Source: Pegoplata infirma (lineage: Eukaryota; Arthropoda; Insecta; Diptera; Anthomyiidae). From it: DNA of 64,000 bases. A model generated the notes under the pieces. That model ran no database searches. It was not told the origin of the DNA and worked only from the letters and a program-made list of their open reading frames with translations. Location: NCBI GenBank assembly GCA_963921195.1, contig OY992538.1:82087904-82151903 (forward strand). The letters run 5' to 3'. Made by a program: the position numbers and the translations under genes. Of the stretch, positions 53,786 through 63,870 are shown one piece after another (within the stretch, counting starts at the first letter, position 1; the number at the start of each line of letters is the position of its first letter).

Positions 53786-53925
53786 TTATATTCTAATATC
53801 CCAGCCCACAATGGGGGGTGGACCGAAAAGAACAACATTATTCAATTCCCTTGCTCCAAATGCAAGACTTTCATCATCATCGAGCATAAAAGTATTTCAT
53901 TTGTTTAACAAAAATAAAAAAAAAA

Positions 53926-54458
53926 CAAGTGAGAGTGTTAAATTCGACTGTGCCGAATCTTTTATACCCTCCAAAATGTAAAAAAAAAATTGTCAGGGGC
54001 GTTTGTTTTTTGGGGGGGGGGGGGGTTGTTGTGGGTCAGTGGGGGAAGTTGAGAGCACCTTCCAATCCCGATAAATATACCAAATATTTCATTTATTTAA
54101 CAAAAATACAAAAAAACAAGTAAAAAAATCTATTTTTTCAGAGGTTGGTTTAGTTCTTCAAGGGGGAACTTTTTTCCCCCAGGCCGATTTGGCCCATTTA
54201 CGAACTTAACCTGCCTAGGACCATAAGACATATTCATGCCAAATTGGAGGAGGCTAGCTCTTTTATTTTGGACTGCATCGTGCCATCTACAGACAGACGG
54301 ACGGACAGACGGACGGACATTCACAGAATGTCTTAGAATCGATCATGGATCAATAATATATATATACTTTATGGGGTCCCCGACCGATATTTCGATGCGT
54401 TACAAACGGAATGACAAAGTGAGTATACCCCCATACTGTGGTTGGAGGGTATAAAAAC
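53926..54458 (-). mobile_element. DR1 copy, G-rich subfamily
   Basis: It starts AACAAGTGAGAGTGTTAAAT with hairpin TTCGACTGTGCCGAA, has G-rich 54010-54035, then an ACAGACGGACGGACAGACGG microsatellite, and ends GTTGGAGGGTATAAAA. A second internal AACAAGTAAAAAAATC near 54113 suggests a composite. Confidence 0.82.
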
Positions 54459-55320
54459 TGTAAAAAAATGGGTTTCTTCAGAGGTTGATTTAGTTCTTCA
54501 ATGGGGGAACTTTTTTTCCCTGTCCGATTTTGCCCGTTTAGGAACTTAAACTGACTATAAAACTGTGCAACACGATTTTGTATCTTGGATGGGACCAAAA
54601 AAAAACTTAATATACCAACAGTAGAGCAAAACCCCCGAAGGGTTTTGAAAACTTTGCTCGAGTTCTTTTTTATGGCCCACTGAAGTTTTTTAATTTTTTT
54701 CAAAGGCGTTTTGAATAAGTCAAAAAAGGTATCAAATCTAGTTCTCAGGTAAATAATGTTAAGACATGTCATCAGTGAAATTTAAAAAAAAGGGCCAAAA
54801 TGACCCCTAAAAATTGGCGATAGAGTGTTAATATAAGAAAAGAACCACCATCAAATTTCACTGAAGACATGTCTTAACATTATTTACCTCAGAACAAGAT
54901 TTAATACTTTTTTTGACTTGTTCAAAACGCCTTTTGAAAAAAAAATTTAAAAACTTTAGTGGGCCATAAAAAAAAGAACTCGAGCTAATTTTTAAACCCT
55001 TCGGGGGTTTTTTCCACTGTTGGTATACTTTCTTTTTTTTTTGTCCCATTCAAGATACACTCGAACACCTCAAATTTGTTGCACAGTGTAATAAGACATA
55101 TTCGTGCCATTTGTGGTCGTGGATATTAAAAAATTATGTAAAAAATGATCAAATTGTATTATTTTAAAGCAAAAAGCGTAATAAATTAATTTTTTAACAT
55201 TAACCGGGAGGGGGAAGTGACCCCCAATGACCTCTGCTGACCCCCTCCCTCCCCCCAAAAAAAAGCCAATTTTTTTCACATGTTGGAGAGTATTAAAGAT
55301 TCGGCAGAGCAAAATTTAAA
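54459..55320. mobile_element. DR1-derived sequence split by a foldback
   Basis: The left piece carries TTTAGTTCTTCAATGGGGGA and GCCCGTTTAGGAACTTAAAC. The right piece resumes at ATAAGACATATTCGTGCC, as in the uninterrupted copy at 54218. It ends at GAGAGTATTAAAGATTCGGC, a decayed DR1 terminus. Confidence 0.65.
54563..55086. mobile_element. Foldback element, CTGTGCAACA ends, 524 bp
   Basis: Ends CTGTGCAACA and TGTTGCACAG. Arms share TGTCTTAACATTATTTACCT, AAACTT..GGGCCATAAAAAA and ACCC..GAAGGG blocks in inverted order around 54800. It inserted in DR1-derived sequence. A half copy is at 24090-24420. Confidence 0.82.
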
Positions 55321-55568
55321 ACTATTAATTGGTTATTTATTTTTTTGGAACTTTGGAGAGTATAAAAATTCTGCACACCCGAATTTAAAACTTTATCATG
55401 TGTTTACTCGGGTTCTCAAAATTCTTTGTACATTGTGAGGGTATTGATGGATCCGGCCAAGCCAAATTAAAATGTGTGGTTTGTTTTTTCAAAAACTTTT
55501 TTTTAATAAACTTCAATCTTCAGTTAGGCTAAACCAAAAAGTGCAAAGTCACTTTATAATATGATTTC

Positions 55569-56011
55569 TAGTGTCCGACCGAATACACCTTTTTTGGCCG
55601 TAGCCGAAGCCGAATATTCGGCCAAATTTTCACTATTCGGCCGAAACCGAAGCCGAATATAAAAAAAAAATATTTATGCAGTAAAAACAAGAAAAAACTG
55701 TTGTCTAAAACAATTTATTTTACGCAACAAACTTTTTTTAGGCTTTTTTGTAAATAAAAAAATTCTTGAGTGTAATTTTTTTACGATCGAAAAATTTGTT
55801 TGAGTGTAAAAATCTTGTTTTAGCTGCAAAAACACTTAATAAAATGTTTTTGTGGCTTACTTATTTGATTCAAAGTGTTTTTAGTGTGTTTCAACACGTG
55901 AGTAGAAATTTTATACAATTATTCGGTATTCGGCCATATTCGGCCAATAATGGCCGAATAGTGCTTTTTGGCCGAAGCCGTTGCCCAAGCCGAATATTCG
56001 GTCGGACACTA
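55569..56011. mobile_element. GCCGAA-rich hAT MITE, copy D
   Basis: Ends as copy A; perfect duplications ATGATTTC (55561-55568, 56012-56019). At 443 bp it is the shortest. The middle (AACACTTAATAAAATG, TTTGATTCAAAGTG) matches copies A and B. The 167-codon open frame crossing its edge is chance. Confidence 0.92.
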
Positions 56012-56019
56012 ATGATTTC

Positions 56020-57060
56020 TCTCTTTTTAGAAAAGATAACACTTTCAGTGAAGTTGCAATTTTGTAACATAAACAAGAAAACGTCCACTTCTTTTTCTTT
56101 TTCAATCTCTCCAAGTGCTAAAAGAATTATATTGCAAATTTCCTCCTACATCTGCATGATATCATATAAAATCTTAAATATTGTGGTTTTTGTATACAAG
56201 AATATCCATTCCACATCACAAGAAATATCTATTCCACTAGGCAAAGCAATTTTATACATGCAACTTTGATGAGTTATACTGCAGTTAAAGAAAAATGGGT
56301 GTCGAGTTAGTATAATTTTTTTTTTAGTTTGCGAGATAGGAGAAATTGTCTAGTTTGCCTGATATTTTTCAGGAGAATATAATGGAGGCTACAGAAAATC
56401 TTAAAGAAATAAATGCTAAAATTTCTATTTCTGGTCCATATTTTGAAAATTAAGTGAGATAGGTCATTTTGACCTATCCAAAAACACAATTAATGCACAA
56501 ATGTCTATCTCGAATCAGCATAAAAGTTAGTTGTCTGAGAAAAATATGTTAAAGATATGGTAGCCATTTCACAGATTTTTCTAACAAAGTTTTTCTTTTG
56601 AGTGTAGTTACACTCAAACCATTTCAATTTCTATAGGAATATGTGGTCTATTAAATGCTTGATTGAATTTTATTTACTGCAATAAATGTATGCTCTATGT
56701 ATGTTTAAACTGTCAGTTAAAGTGTAGGAATCTTTTATTTGAAAAATTAAGAAAAAAAAAAAATTAAATTCATGGAATAAAGTTTTTTATTGGAAATAAA
56801 ATTGTTGAACCAAGTAATAACTAAATGTGTGATAGATAAATTCAAATGAAATTTGATTAACATGAGTGCCAATAAATGTTCACAGCTTTAGTTTTAAAAT
56901 TAAAAGAAACTGACTAGAAAATGGTTTTTAAACAGAAATTTTAAAATATTTGGCTATTTTAAGAAAAGTGTCTTGGCTAAGAAAAGGTTCCAATTTTTTT
57001 TTCAATTCAGTTAAAAAAACTACTTAATATTTTAAATTTTATAAGGATATGATTGTTTTC
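56020..57060. other. A+T-rich stretch without recognisable feature
   Basis: No coding signal, terminal repeats or tandem repeats were recognised. Confidence 0.55.
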
Positions 57061-57067
57061 TTGCATA

Positions 57068-57183
57068 TTTAGCTTGCTGAATTGCTTCTTACAAAGCTGA
57101 ATTAATAATTTATAACTTTAAGTTGAGATTTTACAATTTGTGTGTACAGTTCCTAGCGATTTAAACCAATTCAGCTAGCTGAA
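57068..57183. repeat. Isolated GCTA14 pair
   Basis: TTTAGCTTGCTGAA (57068-57081) and canonical TTCAGCTAGCTGAA (57170-57183), 102 bp apart, at a locus without an obvious tandem array. Confidence 0.75.
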
Positions 57184-58454
57184 TAACGTAAAAGTGTTGA
57201 AGAAAAAAAACTAACAAGGGAAGTCTCCCTAGTGTCACCCGCGGATCTTTATGGAATTGGTTTTATTTTGTAGAGCAGAAAAAATAAAGGGACACGTATT
57301 TTTTTTTAGCGGCCCAAATTCATATTTAGGGGGTAAAAGTAGGTGGGAAGACAAGGCCATTTTTTCGTTTTTTCCGTTTATCTACTATATTATGAAAAGA
57401 AACGTAGTCATGTTACATACCAAATGAAAGGTCTTTGGAAAAGCTATCTACGTGTGCTAAGAACGTGTCCAAACATGCACAACTTTTCGCCATATTGAGT
57501 AAAATTCCAAAATTTTGGGACATTTTTGTTAATAAGTCGAAAAATATTTACTTCTTTGGCCCGTTGTTAGCACCACGAGATAGATATTTTTAATACCTTT
57601 AATCTGATACCACTCATGCCTATATTAATTTTGTTTAAATAGGCGTAAATCGTAAAAAACTGAAAAAGGTAAATTTTCCCCCATACAATCGGCCCCCCCC
57701 CCCTAAAAATGAGTTTGGGCCGCTAAAAAAAATACGTGTCGAATTAATTTTCGTTCTTAACAACATACCCGTGTAAAAAAGATTAGATCTAATTGGATAT
57801 AATTAGATCTTATCATATCTGGTTATATGTGATACCAGATCAAATTATATATAATGAGATATGATATATCTATAACGATATCTCAAATCATATATGACAT
57901 TATTTTTGGAAACATCCTTTTATATCTGCTATATATAATAAGATCTAACCTGATCTGCTACCAAATCGAAATTCTTTTTAGTTTTTTAAACATTTTTTTG
58001 TTTACGGTTGTTAATGAACATCCCTAATATAAAAAAAAAATGTTTTTCATTTCAAATTTTGCAATTACTAAAATTATCTGTTTTGTTTATTTTCGTTATT
58101 TAGTTTGGTTTTTAGTCAAAACAAAATTAACAAAAGTATTTTTTGTTTTTCAAATTTGAAATTTCTTTCAAAATAAAAAAAGAAATTAAAAAATTTATTA
58201 TAAAAATAAAGAACGACATTTGTGATTTTTTTTTGTAAATAGGTACATAAAATCCGAAATTAAATCTTTAAAAAAATCATCTTGGCGCATCAAAATTAGG
58301 ATTTGGCAAATGGAATTAAAGACGAGAAAAAGAGTTGAAGATATGTAAGTGATTATTGTTATTAACAGTTAAAATTCTGTTTGTAAAGAAGATTATTTGA
58401 GGAGGTCCATAACAAAACGCAACAATTTCACTTTTACATTTTTGTTGGTAAATA

Positions 58455-58562
58455 AATTCAGCAGTGAGTTTTAGTGTAATTTCTGAGCTTTGGGATGTTT
58501 TATAATTAAAGCCAGAAGTGAATTGCAGTGTAAATATTGCGCTTTGGGATGTTTTTTAGTAA
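58455..58562. repeat. Short tandem duplication
   Basis: Two ~60-bp copies sharing GCTTTGGGATGTTTT (58488 and 58542) preceded by AGTG..TAGTGTAA-like sequence. Confidence 0.7.
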
Positions 58563-58793
58563 TGGTTATTGTGTATGTATGTATGTATATTTTAATGTGT
58601 AGAGTAGAATTCAGTCAAAAACAAAAAAAAAACTCAAAATGCGGAATTGGTGCGTTTTTTTATGTACCCCCTCATTTATTGTGCTATTTAAGTGATTCTG
58701 TATTGTAAGAAAATGATGCATTTTTAAATGAAATAACTAACGTAAGGCATAGTTTTTCATTCCCTTCCCAACTGGAAATTCGATATGCACCAA

Positions 58794-59488
58794 GGTTAGG
58801 TTAGGTTAGGGTGGCGGTGTCCGATTGACACCTCGCATAGACCTCTTGGTCCATAGCGGTACCACAAAACTTTTTTCCGCTAGCGGTGCAAATTAAACAC
58901 GTTCAAAGTCATTGCGAATCTTTTCAATATCCTAAGATCCATTTGCGTTATATCCTCCAAAGTACCGAAACTTATCTGACCGGTAATGGATCGGCGACTC
59001 CTTGCCACAGCTGGGCAGTGACAAAGTATGTGTTCCATCGTTTCATCTACTCCTGGTGAAGCGCATCTTTTACAACTAGCGTCTGAAGTAAGTCCAATAT
59101 TCTTGGCATGGATGCCGATAAGACAATGACCAGTTATTATCCCAGTCAGAGCTCGGCATTCCCTTCTCGTAAGTGATAGTAGATATTGAGTTTTCCCTTG
59201 ATCATAAGTTGGCCACAAAGTTCTGCTGATTTTGCATGTTGTCAGTTCTCTCCACCTCCTGTTTGCCTTTGCAACATTGATGGAATTCCGTTTAAGTTTA
59301 TAGTGTTGAAGTGGTGGTAAAACTGGCACCATGGTACCTAAACCATCAGCTCCAAGTTTTGCGAGTTCATCTGCCTTTTCATTTCCCTGTATTCCGTTGT
59401 GTCCTGGTACCCATAATAAATTAACCTGGTTGTGTAGACACAGCATCTGCAAGTTCTCGTAACATTGTAAAACTATTTTAGATTTAAT
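58794..59488 (-). mobile_element. 5'-truncated second LINE
   Basis: Perfect 11-bp duplications ATATGCACCAA (58783-58793, 59489-59499) bracket a fragment that starts inside RNase H and ends in a CCACCCTAACCTAACC pentanucleotide tail. It is related to, but clearly different from, the LINE at 14465. Reads on the minus strand. Confidence 0.9.
58880..59485 (-). pseudogene. LINE ORF2 C-terminal fragment (RNase H end and Cys cluster)
   Basis: An open frame without a start, about 200 codons. It contains KIVLQCYENLQML, then NLLWVPGHNGIQGNEKADEL (RNase H His and Asp), YLLSLTRRECRALTGIITGH and CKRCASPGVDETMEHILCHC (zinc-like Cys/His cluster), and stops at 58880. Compared with 18500-19085 the order is the same with moderate identity. 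The frame is undamaged, but it cannot act alone because endonuclease, RT and most of RNase H are missing. Confidence 0.88.
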
Positions 59489-60199
59489 ATATGCACCAAA
59501 TCATGCATAAATCGGAAAGGAACAAAGTTAATTGCCTTCATAAGTTTTTTAAAAATTTTTCTTTTAAGTGGATGCAGAATTGCTTAAATACGCTCATATG
59601 ATTATTGCATAGATTTTAACTTATCATTATTTTCTAAAAAAAAAAATTACAGGCAGAATACAACATTGATATGGTTAAGTGGAAAATGTGCTGTATTACG
59701 AAAAGTCAACTTTCCAGGAACCGACGTAAATAATATGGAAAAGACATAAAGATTTCAAGAATTTGGCATAAGAGTTAACGTATTAAAATATTTTCATGAT
59801 ATTTCTTGTTAATCGTTTTGAATTTTCATCAATAAAAGAAAGTTTAAACAAAATATTTATTGAATTAAGTTAATTTAAATTATTTCAGGCTTAATTAGAA
59901 ATTAAAAAAAAAAATCTAAAAATCTAAAATCAGTGCATATGAATTTATATCAGATCAGATATAATTAGATCTAATTTGATCCGAGATTTGTCCCCATTTC
60001 TCGGATCTATCATATCTAATTAGATATGTACTATCAGATATAAGGAGATATGATATCATATAAATTTGGATCTGGTACCATATCATTTTTTTTTACACGG
60101 GTATCTAAATTTCATGAAGATCGGAGGGTGACACCAGGGAGACTTCCCTTGTAAGTTAACAAATTTTATTTCAAATGACTAGCAAATATTTTGCCCTTC

Positions 60200-61856
60200 C
60201 TATACCCTGAACTAAGTGGTACAGGTTATACATAAGTTACCCATTCCGTTTGTAATTCATAGAAATATCAGTAAGATGTCCGTCTGTCAGTTTTTCAATA
60301 ACATTTTTCACCAAAAATGCAAAAAACTTTTTTCCGCCGAAAATTTAATTTATGTATGGAATATTTTGTGCAATTCAGCAAGCTGAATATAGTTGTTAAG
60401 TGTTTTTAGTTAACATTTTCATAGAATATTGTAATTTAATACCAACAATTTTTATTTTAAACAATTAAGCTAGCTGAATATAAATGTATAGATCATATTT
60501 AAATTGTGTTTCTTTATTTCAGCTTTCTATGAGGTGTATGGAATTTTTTTGTGCAATTCAGCTACTTAAATATGTCTATTAAGTTATTTAGGTAAACATT
60601 TTAACAGCAATTTGTAATTTAGTACCAAAACTGTTTATTTTGAACAATTATGCTAGCTGAATATAAATTTATATATCATATCAAAATCATGCTTCTAGAT
60701 TTCAGATATTTAAAGGGTACGAAATATTTGTTGGTACAATTCAGCAAGCTGAATATAGGTTTTAAGTGTTTTAAGTAAATATTTTCGTAGAATTTTGTAT
60801 TTTAATACAAAAAATTGTTGTTTTAGACAATAAAGCTATACTCGTATATATAAATTTATAGATCATATAAAAGTTACGCTTTTAGATTTTTTAAAGTTTT
60901 TTTTTTTGAGTAATTCAGCTAGCTTAATATGGTTAAGTGCTCCTAATTAATAGTTTTATTGGAATATTGAACTCTTATACCAAACATTTTTATTTTAAAT
61001 AATAAAGCTAGCTGAATATAAATTTATAGATCATATTAAAGTTATGCTTTTAAATTTCAGATATAGCTGAATATAAATTAATAGATCATATTAAAGTTAT
61101 GCTTTTAAATTTCAGATATTTCAAAGTGTATGAAATATTTTTGTGCAATTTAGCCATCTGAATATGATTTTTTAAGTTATTAAAGTCATAATTTTAAAAG
61201 AATTTTATGCTTTTATACCAACAATTCTTATTTTTAGCAATTAAGCTAGTTCAATATACATTTACAGCTCATATTTAAACTGCTTTTCTAAATTTTAGAT
61301 ATCTTAAAGAGTCTGAAATATTTTTTTCGCAATATGGTTGTTGAGTTATTTTAGTAGAAAATTTAATAGAATTGTTTAATTTAATACATAAAATGTTATT
61401 TTAAACAATTAAGCTAGCTGAATATAAGTTAATAGATCATATTGAAATTATGATTCTAAATTTGAGAAATTTTAAAGTGTACGAACTATTTTTGTGCAAT
61501 TCAGCTTGGTGAATACAGTTGTTAAGTATTGTAAGCGCCCATTTTTAATATAATTTTGACTTAAATACATCAAAATTATGCTTCTAGTTTCCGATATTTG
61601 AATGGACATGAAATGTTTTTGTACAATTTAGCTAGCTGAATATGTGTTTTAATTTTTTTAAGTTAACGTTTTTACAAAAAAAAAAAATGTTTGTTAAAAT
61701 TACTTTTACTAAGTTATTTCAACCAAATTTTTCACCAAAAATGTTTTTTACCAATTTTTTTTTTTCAAATAAAATTTTGTGAAAAAATCTTTATACATGA
61801 TGGTTGGTATCAACATATTCAGCACGTGTGAATTTAACATTCTTACTTCTTTAATG
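60200..61856 (+). mobile_element. DR1 copy split by a GCTA14 array
   Basis: The left end CCCTGAACTAAGTGGTACAG..CCCATTCCGTTTGTAAT (60207-60295) and right end GGTATCAACATATTCAGCAC..GAATTTAACATTCTTACTT (61810-61855) are decayed DR1 termini. The sequence next to the array (CCGCCGAAAATTTAATT on the left) matches the DR1 CGCGGAAATTTTT region. Confidence 0.62.
60365..61690. repeat. ~185-bp tandem GCTA14 array
   Basis: About seven units. Each starts GTGCAATTCAGC(A/T)AGCTGAATAT and about 90-100 bp later has AA(T/C)AATTAAGCTAGCTGAATATA followed by AATTTATAGATCATAT. Starts lie near 60372, 60555, 60738, 60915, 61145, 61325 and 61497. One unit has a ~65-bp internal duplication (61000-61110). Most palindromes are degenerate. 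Confidence 0.82.
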
Positions 61857-61966
61857 TTACATAGTTAGCTAAATAGTCATTAAAACTAGCTGAAGTAAAA
61901 ACTTAGTACACCTGAGTAGGTTTTCCCAATTCAGCTACAAAATTAATACATAACAGTTAATAGCCC

Positions 61967-62335
61967 TGTTTTTTGCAGACCGGATTAAGATTAGGATTAA
62001 CTTTATTTAGTTAAAAAATGGGTCAAATAAAGGCCAGCATTTTTTTTATAATTTTTTTCTGAAATTTCATACAATTAGTAAATATAAACAGAAAAACAAA
62101 TTAAGCTTTGTCCAAAATGTAAAGAATGAGAAATAAATTTAGTTAAGTCCTAGGATTAACTCGGATTTATTTATACCATTTTACATATTGGACAACGCTT
62201 AATTTTTTTTCCTGTTTTTATTAACTAATTTGATGTAGATTCAGAAAAAATATAAAAAAAATTTCTGGACTTGATTTGACCCATTTTTTAACTAAATATA
62301 GTTAATCATAATCTTAATCCGGTCTGCAAAAAACA
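61967..62335. mobile_element. Foldback MITE, TGTTTTTTGCAGACCGG ends
   Basis: Ends TGTTTTTTGCAGACCGGATT and its inverse; arms of about 180 bp continue through AAAAAATGGGTCAAAT and AAACAAATTAAGC. Candidate imperfect 5-bp flanks AGCCC / AGCCT. Confidence 0.85.
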
Positions 62336-62360
62336 AGCCTAATATTAAAAATTTAATACT

Positions 62361-62492
62361 TAGGCTGGATTACTCAATGCTCCGTTATAAAATAACTCTC
62401 CGTTAAATTTAACTTTTTCATACAAATTTTGACATAAGGCTCCGTTAAATCGGCAGTTAGCAGCTAACTTTTAATTGAGTAATCCGCCCTTA
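62361..62492. mobile_element. Small MITE, GGATTACTCAAT ends, 132 bp
   Basis: Left TAGGCTGGATTACTCAAT, right ATTGAGTAATCCGCCCTTA; inner CTCCGTTA and CAGTTAGCAGCTAAC motifs. No clear target duplication. Confidence 0.7.
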
Positions 62493-62499
62493 ATCTGCA

Positions 62500-62850
62500 C
62501 TTTTAGCTAGCTGAATGAGATTTAACAACGCTGAATTTGATATGAAAATTTGCAAGTATCAACTAATTTATTTCGCTGAATAAATAGGCCCTCAAATGTG
62601 CTAAATTCAAAATTGTATAAATTAGTTTACACATCTTTGACACAGTTAAACTAGGTTTTTTGCAATTTAGCTACATAAGTAAATGTTAGATAATATTAAA
62701 GAATTAATACTAAAATAGCATTTTGAAATATATCCAGCTCGCTGAATGCTACTTAACGAAGCTGAATTGAAAGTATAATACTTTAATATGAATATTAATA
62801 ATTTTTTTATGAAATTTATGAAGTTTTCAAACAATTCAGCTAGCTGAATA
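62500..62850. repeat. Scattered GCTA14-like palindromes
   Basis: TTTAGCTAGCTGAA near 62503, TCCAGCTCGCTGAA near 62732 and canonical TTCAGCTAGCTGAA near 62834, the last two about 102 bp apart. Confidence 0.7.
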
Positions 62851-63080
62851 ATGTTTAAATGTTTAACTGATGATATAAAACGTTTTTTTTCTTTGCATTT
62901 ATTTTATAAACATATAAAGCTTAAAATTTTTAAACAAATTACATGTTTATTTAAATAAAATGTTTATAATAATAAATTATCATGTTCAAGATTTTACATT
63001 AGGGATTAAATTTTAAATAGTTACATTCATTAGACCATAGGTATTAACTATCTTTACACATTCATGTCACATTACATTAC
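62851..63080. other. Unassigned A+T-rich stretch
   Basis: Nothing recognised. Confidence 0.45.
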
Positions 63081-63300
63081 CCCGTGTAAAAAAAATTGAT
63101 ATGGTGACAGATATAAATTTATCTTATTCCATATCTGATCATTATATCTAATTAGATATGTTAGATCCGAGAAATGGGGACAAATCTCGGATCTTATTAT
63201 ATCTAATTGGATCAAAACTGATATAAAAAGATCTGATTCTATATCTAAATTTTATTGCATATAATTTATGCATATAATCTAATTTATATGCATAAATTAA
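63081..63300. mobile_element. MITE fragment, CCCGTGTAAAAAA end
   Basis: Left terminus CCCGTGTAAAAAAAATTGAT, ATATCTAATTAGATATG, hairpin GATCCGAGA..TCTCGGATC at about 63164-63203 and ATAAAAAGATCTGATTC. This mirrors the right arm of 57768-60101. The opposite terminus is not in the window. Confidence 0.72.
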
Positions 63301-63480
63301 TAAAAAAATTAAAATTTCATTGAACTAATACTGTAAATTTAGCAAATATTGAATAATAACAATTTGTTTGGAATATTTTTTAGTTTTAAATTTTAATTTT
63401 TATTGATTAAACCAATTTAAAAAAAAAAAAATCGTAACATAACTTGAATGCATAACTGTCTTGAAACAAGAATGAATGTT

Positions 63481-63870
63481 TAAGGAATTAACCAACCCAT
63501 ATGGGTTGGGATTTGCTTGATGCTTCAGATGAACGAAGTTTAACAAAAGTCGCTTGCATCAGGCATGATTTGATTTGGAAAAGTTCAATCGCTTGCGTTC
63601 TCTTTTTAATTTTGTTGCTTGCATGCAAAAACGAGGGCGCTTAAGTAAAACATGTTTATAAGCTGCTTGCAAAACCAATATTTTTATAATTTATTATTAA
63701 AACTTATAATGTAATCAAAAGTCGCTTGGATCAATCCTACAGGAGTCATGGCTTGATTTGGAAAAGTTCCATTTCTTGCGTTTGGTTTTCATTGTGTGCA
63801 ATGCAGAAACAGAGGCGCTTGAAAAAAACACATTAAATTAGTTTCTTGCAAAACCAATATATTTCTATCA
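63481..63870. repeat. Two-copy tandem duplication, ~175-bp unit
   Basis: Shared blocks: CAAAAGTCGCTTG (63545 and 63717), TTGATTTGGAAAAGTTC, TTGCGTT, GAGG(G)CGCTT and GCTTGCAAAACCAATAT / TCTTGCAAAACCAATAT. It has no open frame and does not resemble other repeats here. Confidence 0.8.

Larger units (their letters stand above)
57768..60101. mobile_element. MITE, CCCGTGTAAAAAA ends, GATCTAATTAGAT-rich
   Basis: Left CCCGTGTAAAAAAGATTAGA, right TTTTTTTTTACACGGG, with TA on each side (57766-57767, 60102-60103). Both arms repeat GATCTAATT and ATATCTAATTAGATAT. The right arm holds hairpin GATCCGAGA..TCTCGGATC (59978-60007), also in 63081-63300. The middle is unassigned sequence and the LINE fragment. 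Confidence 0.8.
57215..60152. mobile_element. Element with ACAAGGGAAGTCTCCCT ends, outer shell of a nest
   Basis: Left ACAAGGGAAGTCTCCCTAGT, right its inverse, with TGTCACC following both. A G+C-richer CCCCCCCCC run at 57692 and GGGCCGC..GCGGCCC repeats lie in the left arm. Target duplications are not clear. The terminus recurs at 25915. It contains a MITE that itself contains a LINE fragment. Confidence 0.7.

Noticed and set aside
55766..56269. 167-codon open frame
   Set aside because: Starts within hAT MITE D and continues into flanking DNA across the target duplication, so it cannot be an ancestral gene.
58794..58815. Telomere repeat tract (CCTAA)n
   Set aside because: Only three pentamers lie at the exact 3' end of a LINE fragment inside its target duplication, so they are the element tail.
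60365..61690. CRISPR-like array of palindromic repeats with ~90-bp spacers
   Set aside because: The spacers are themselves alternating homologous segments of a tandem repeat.
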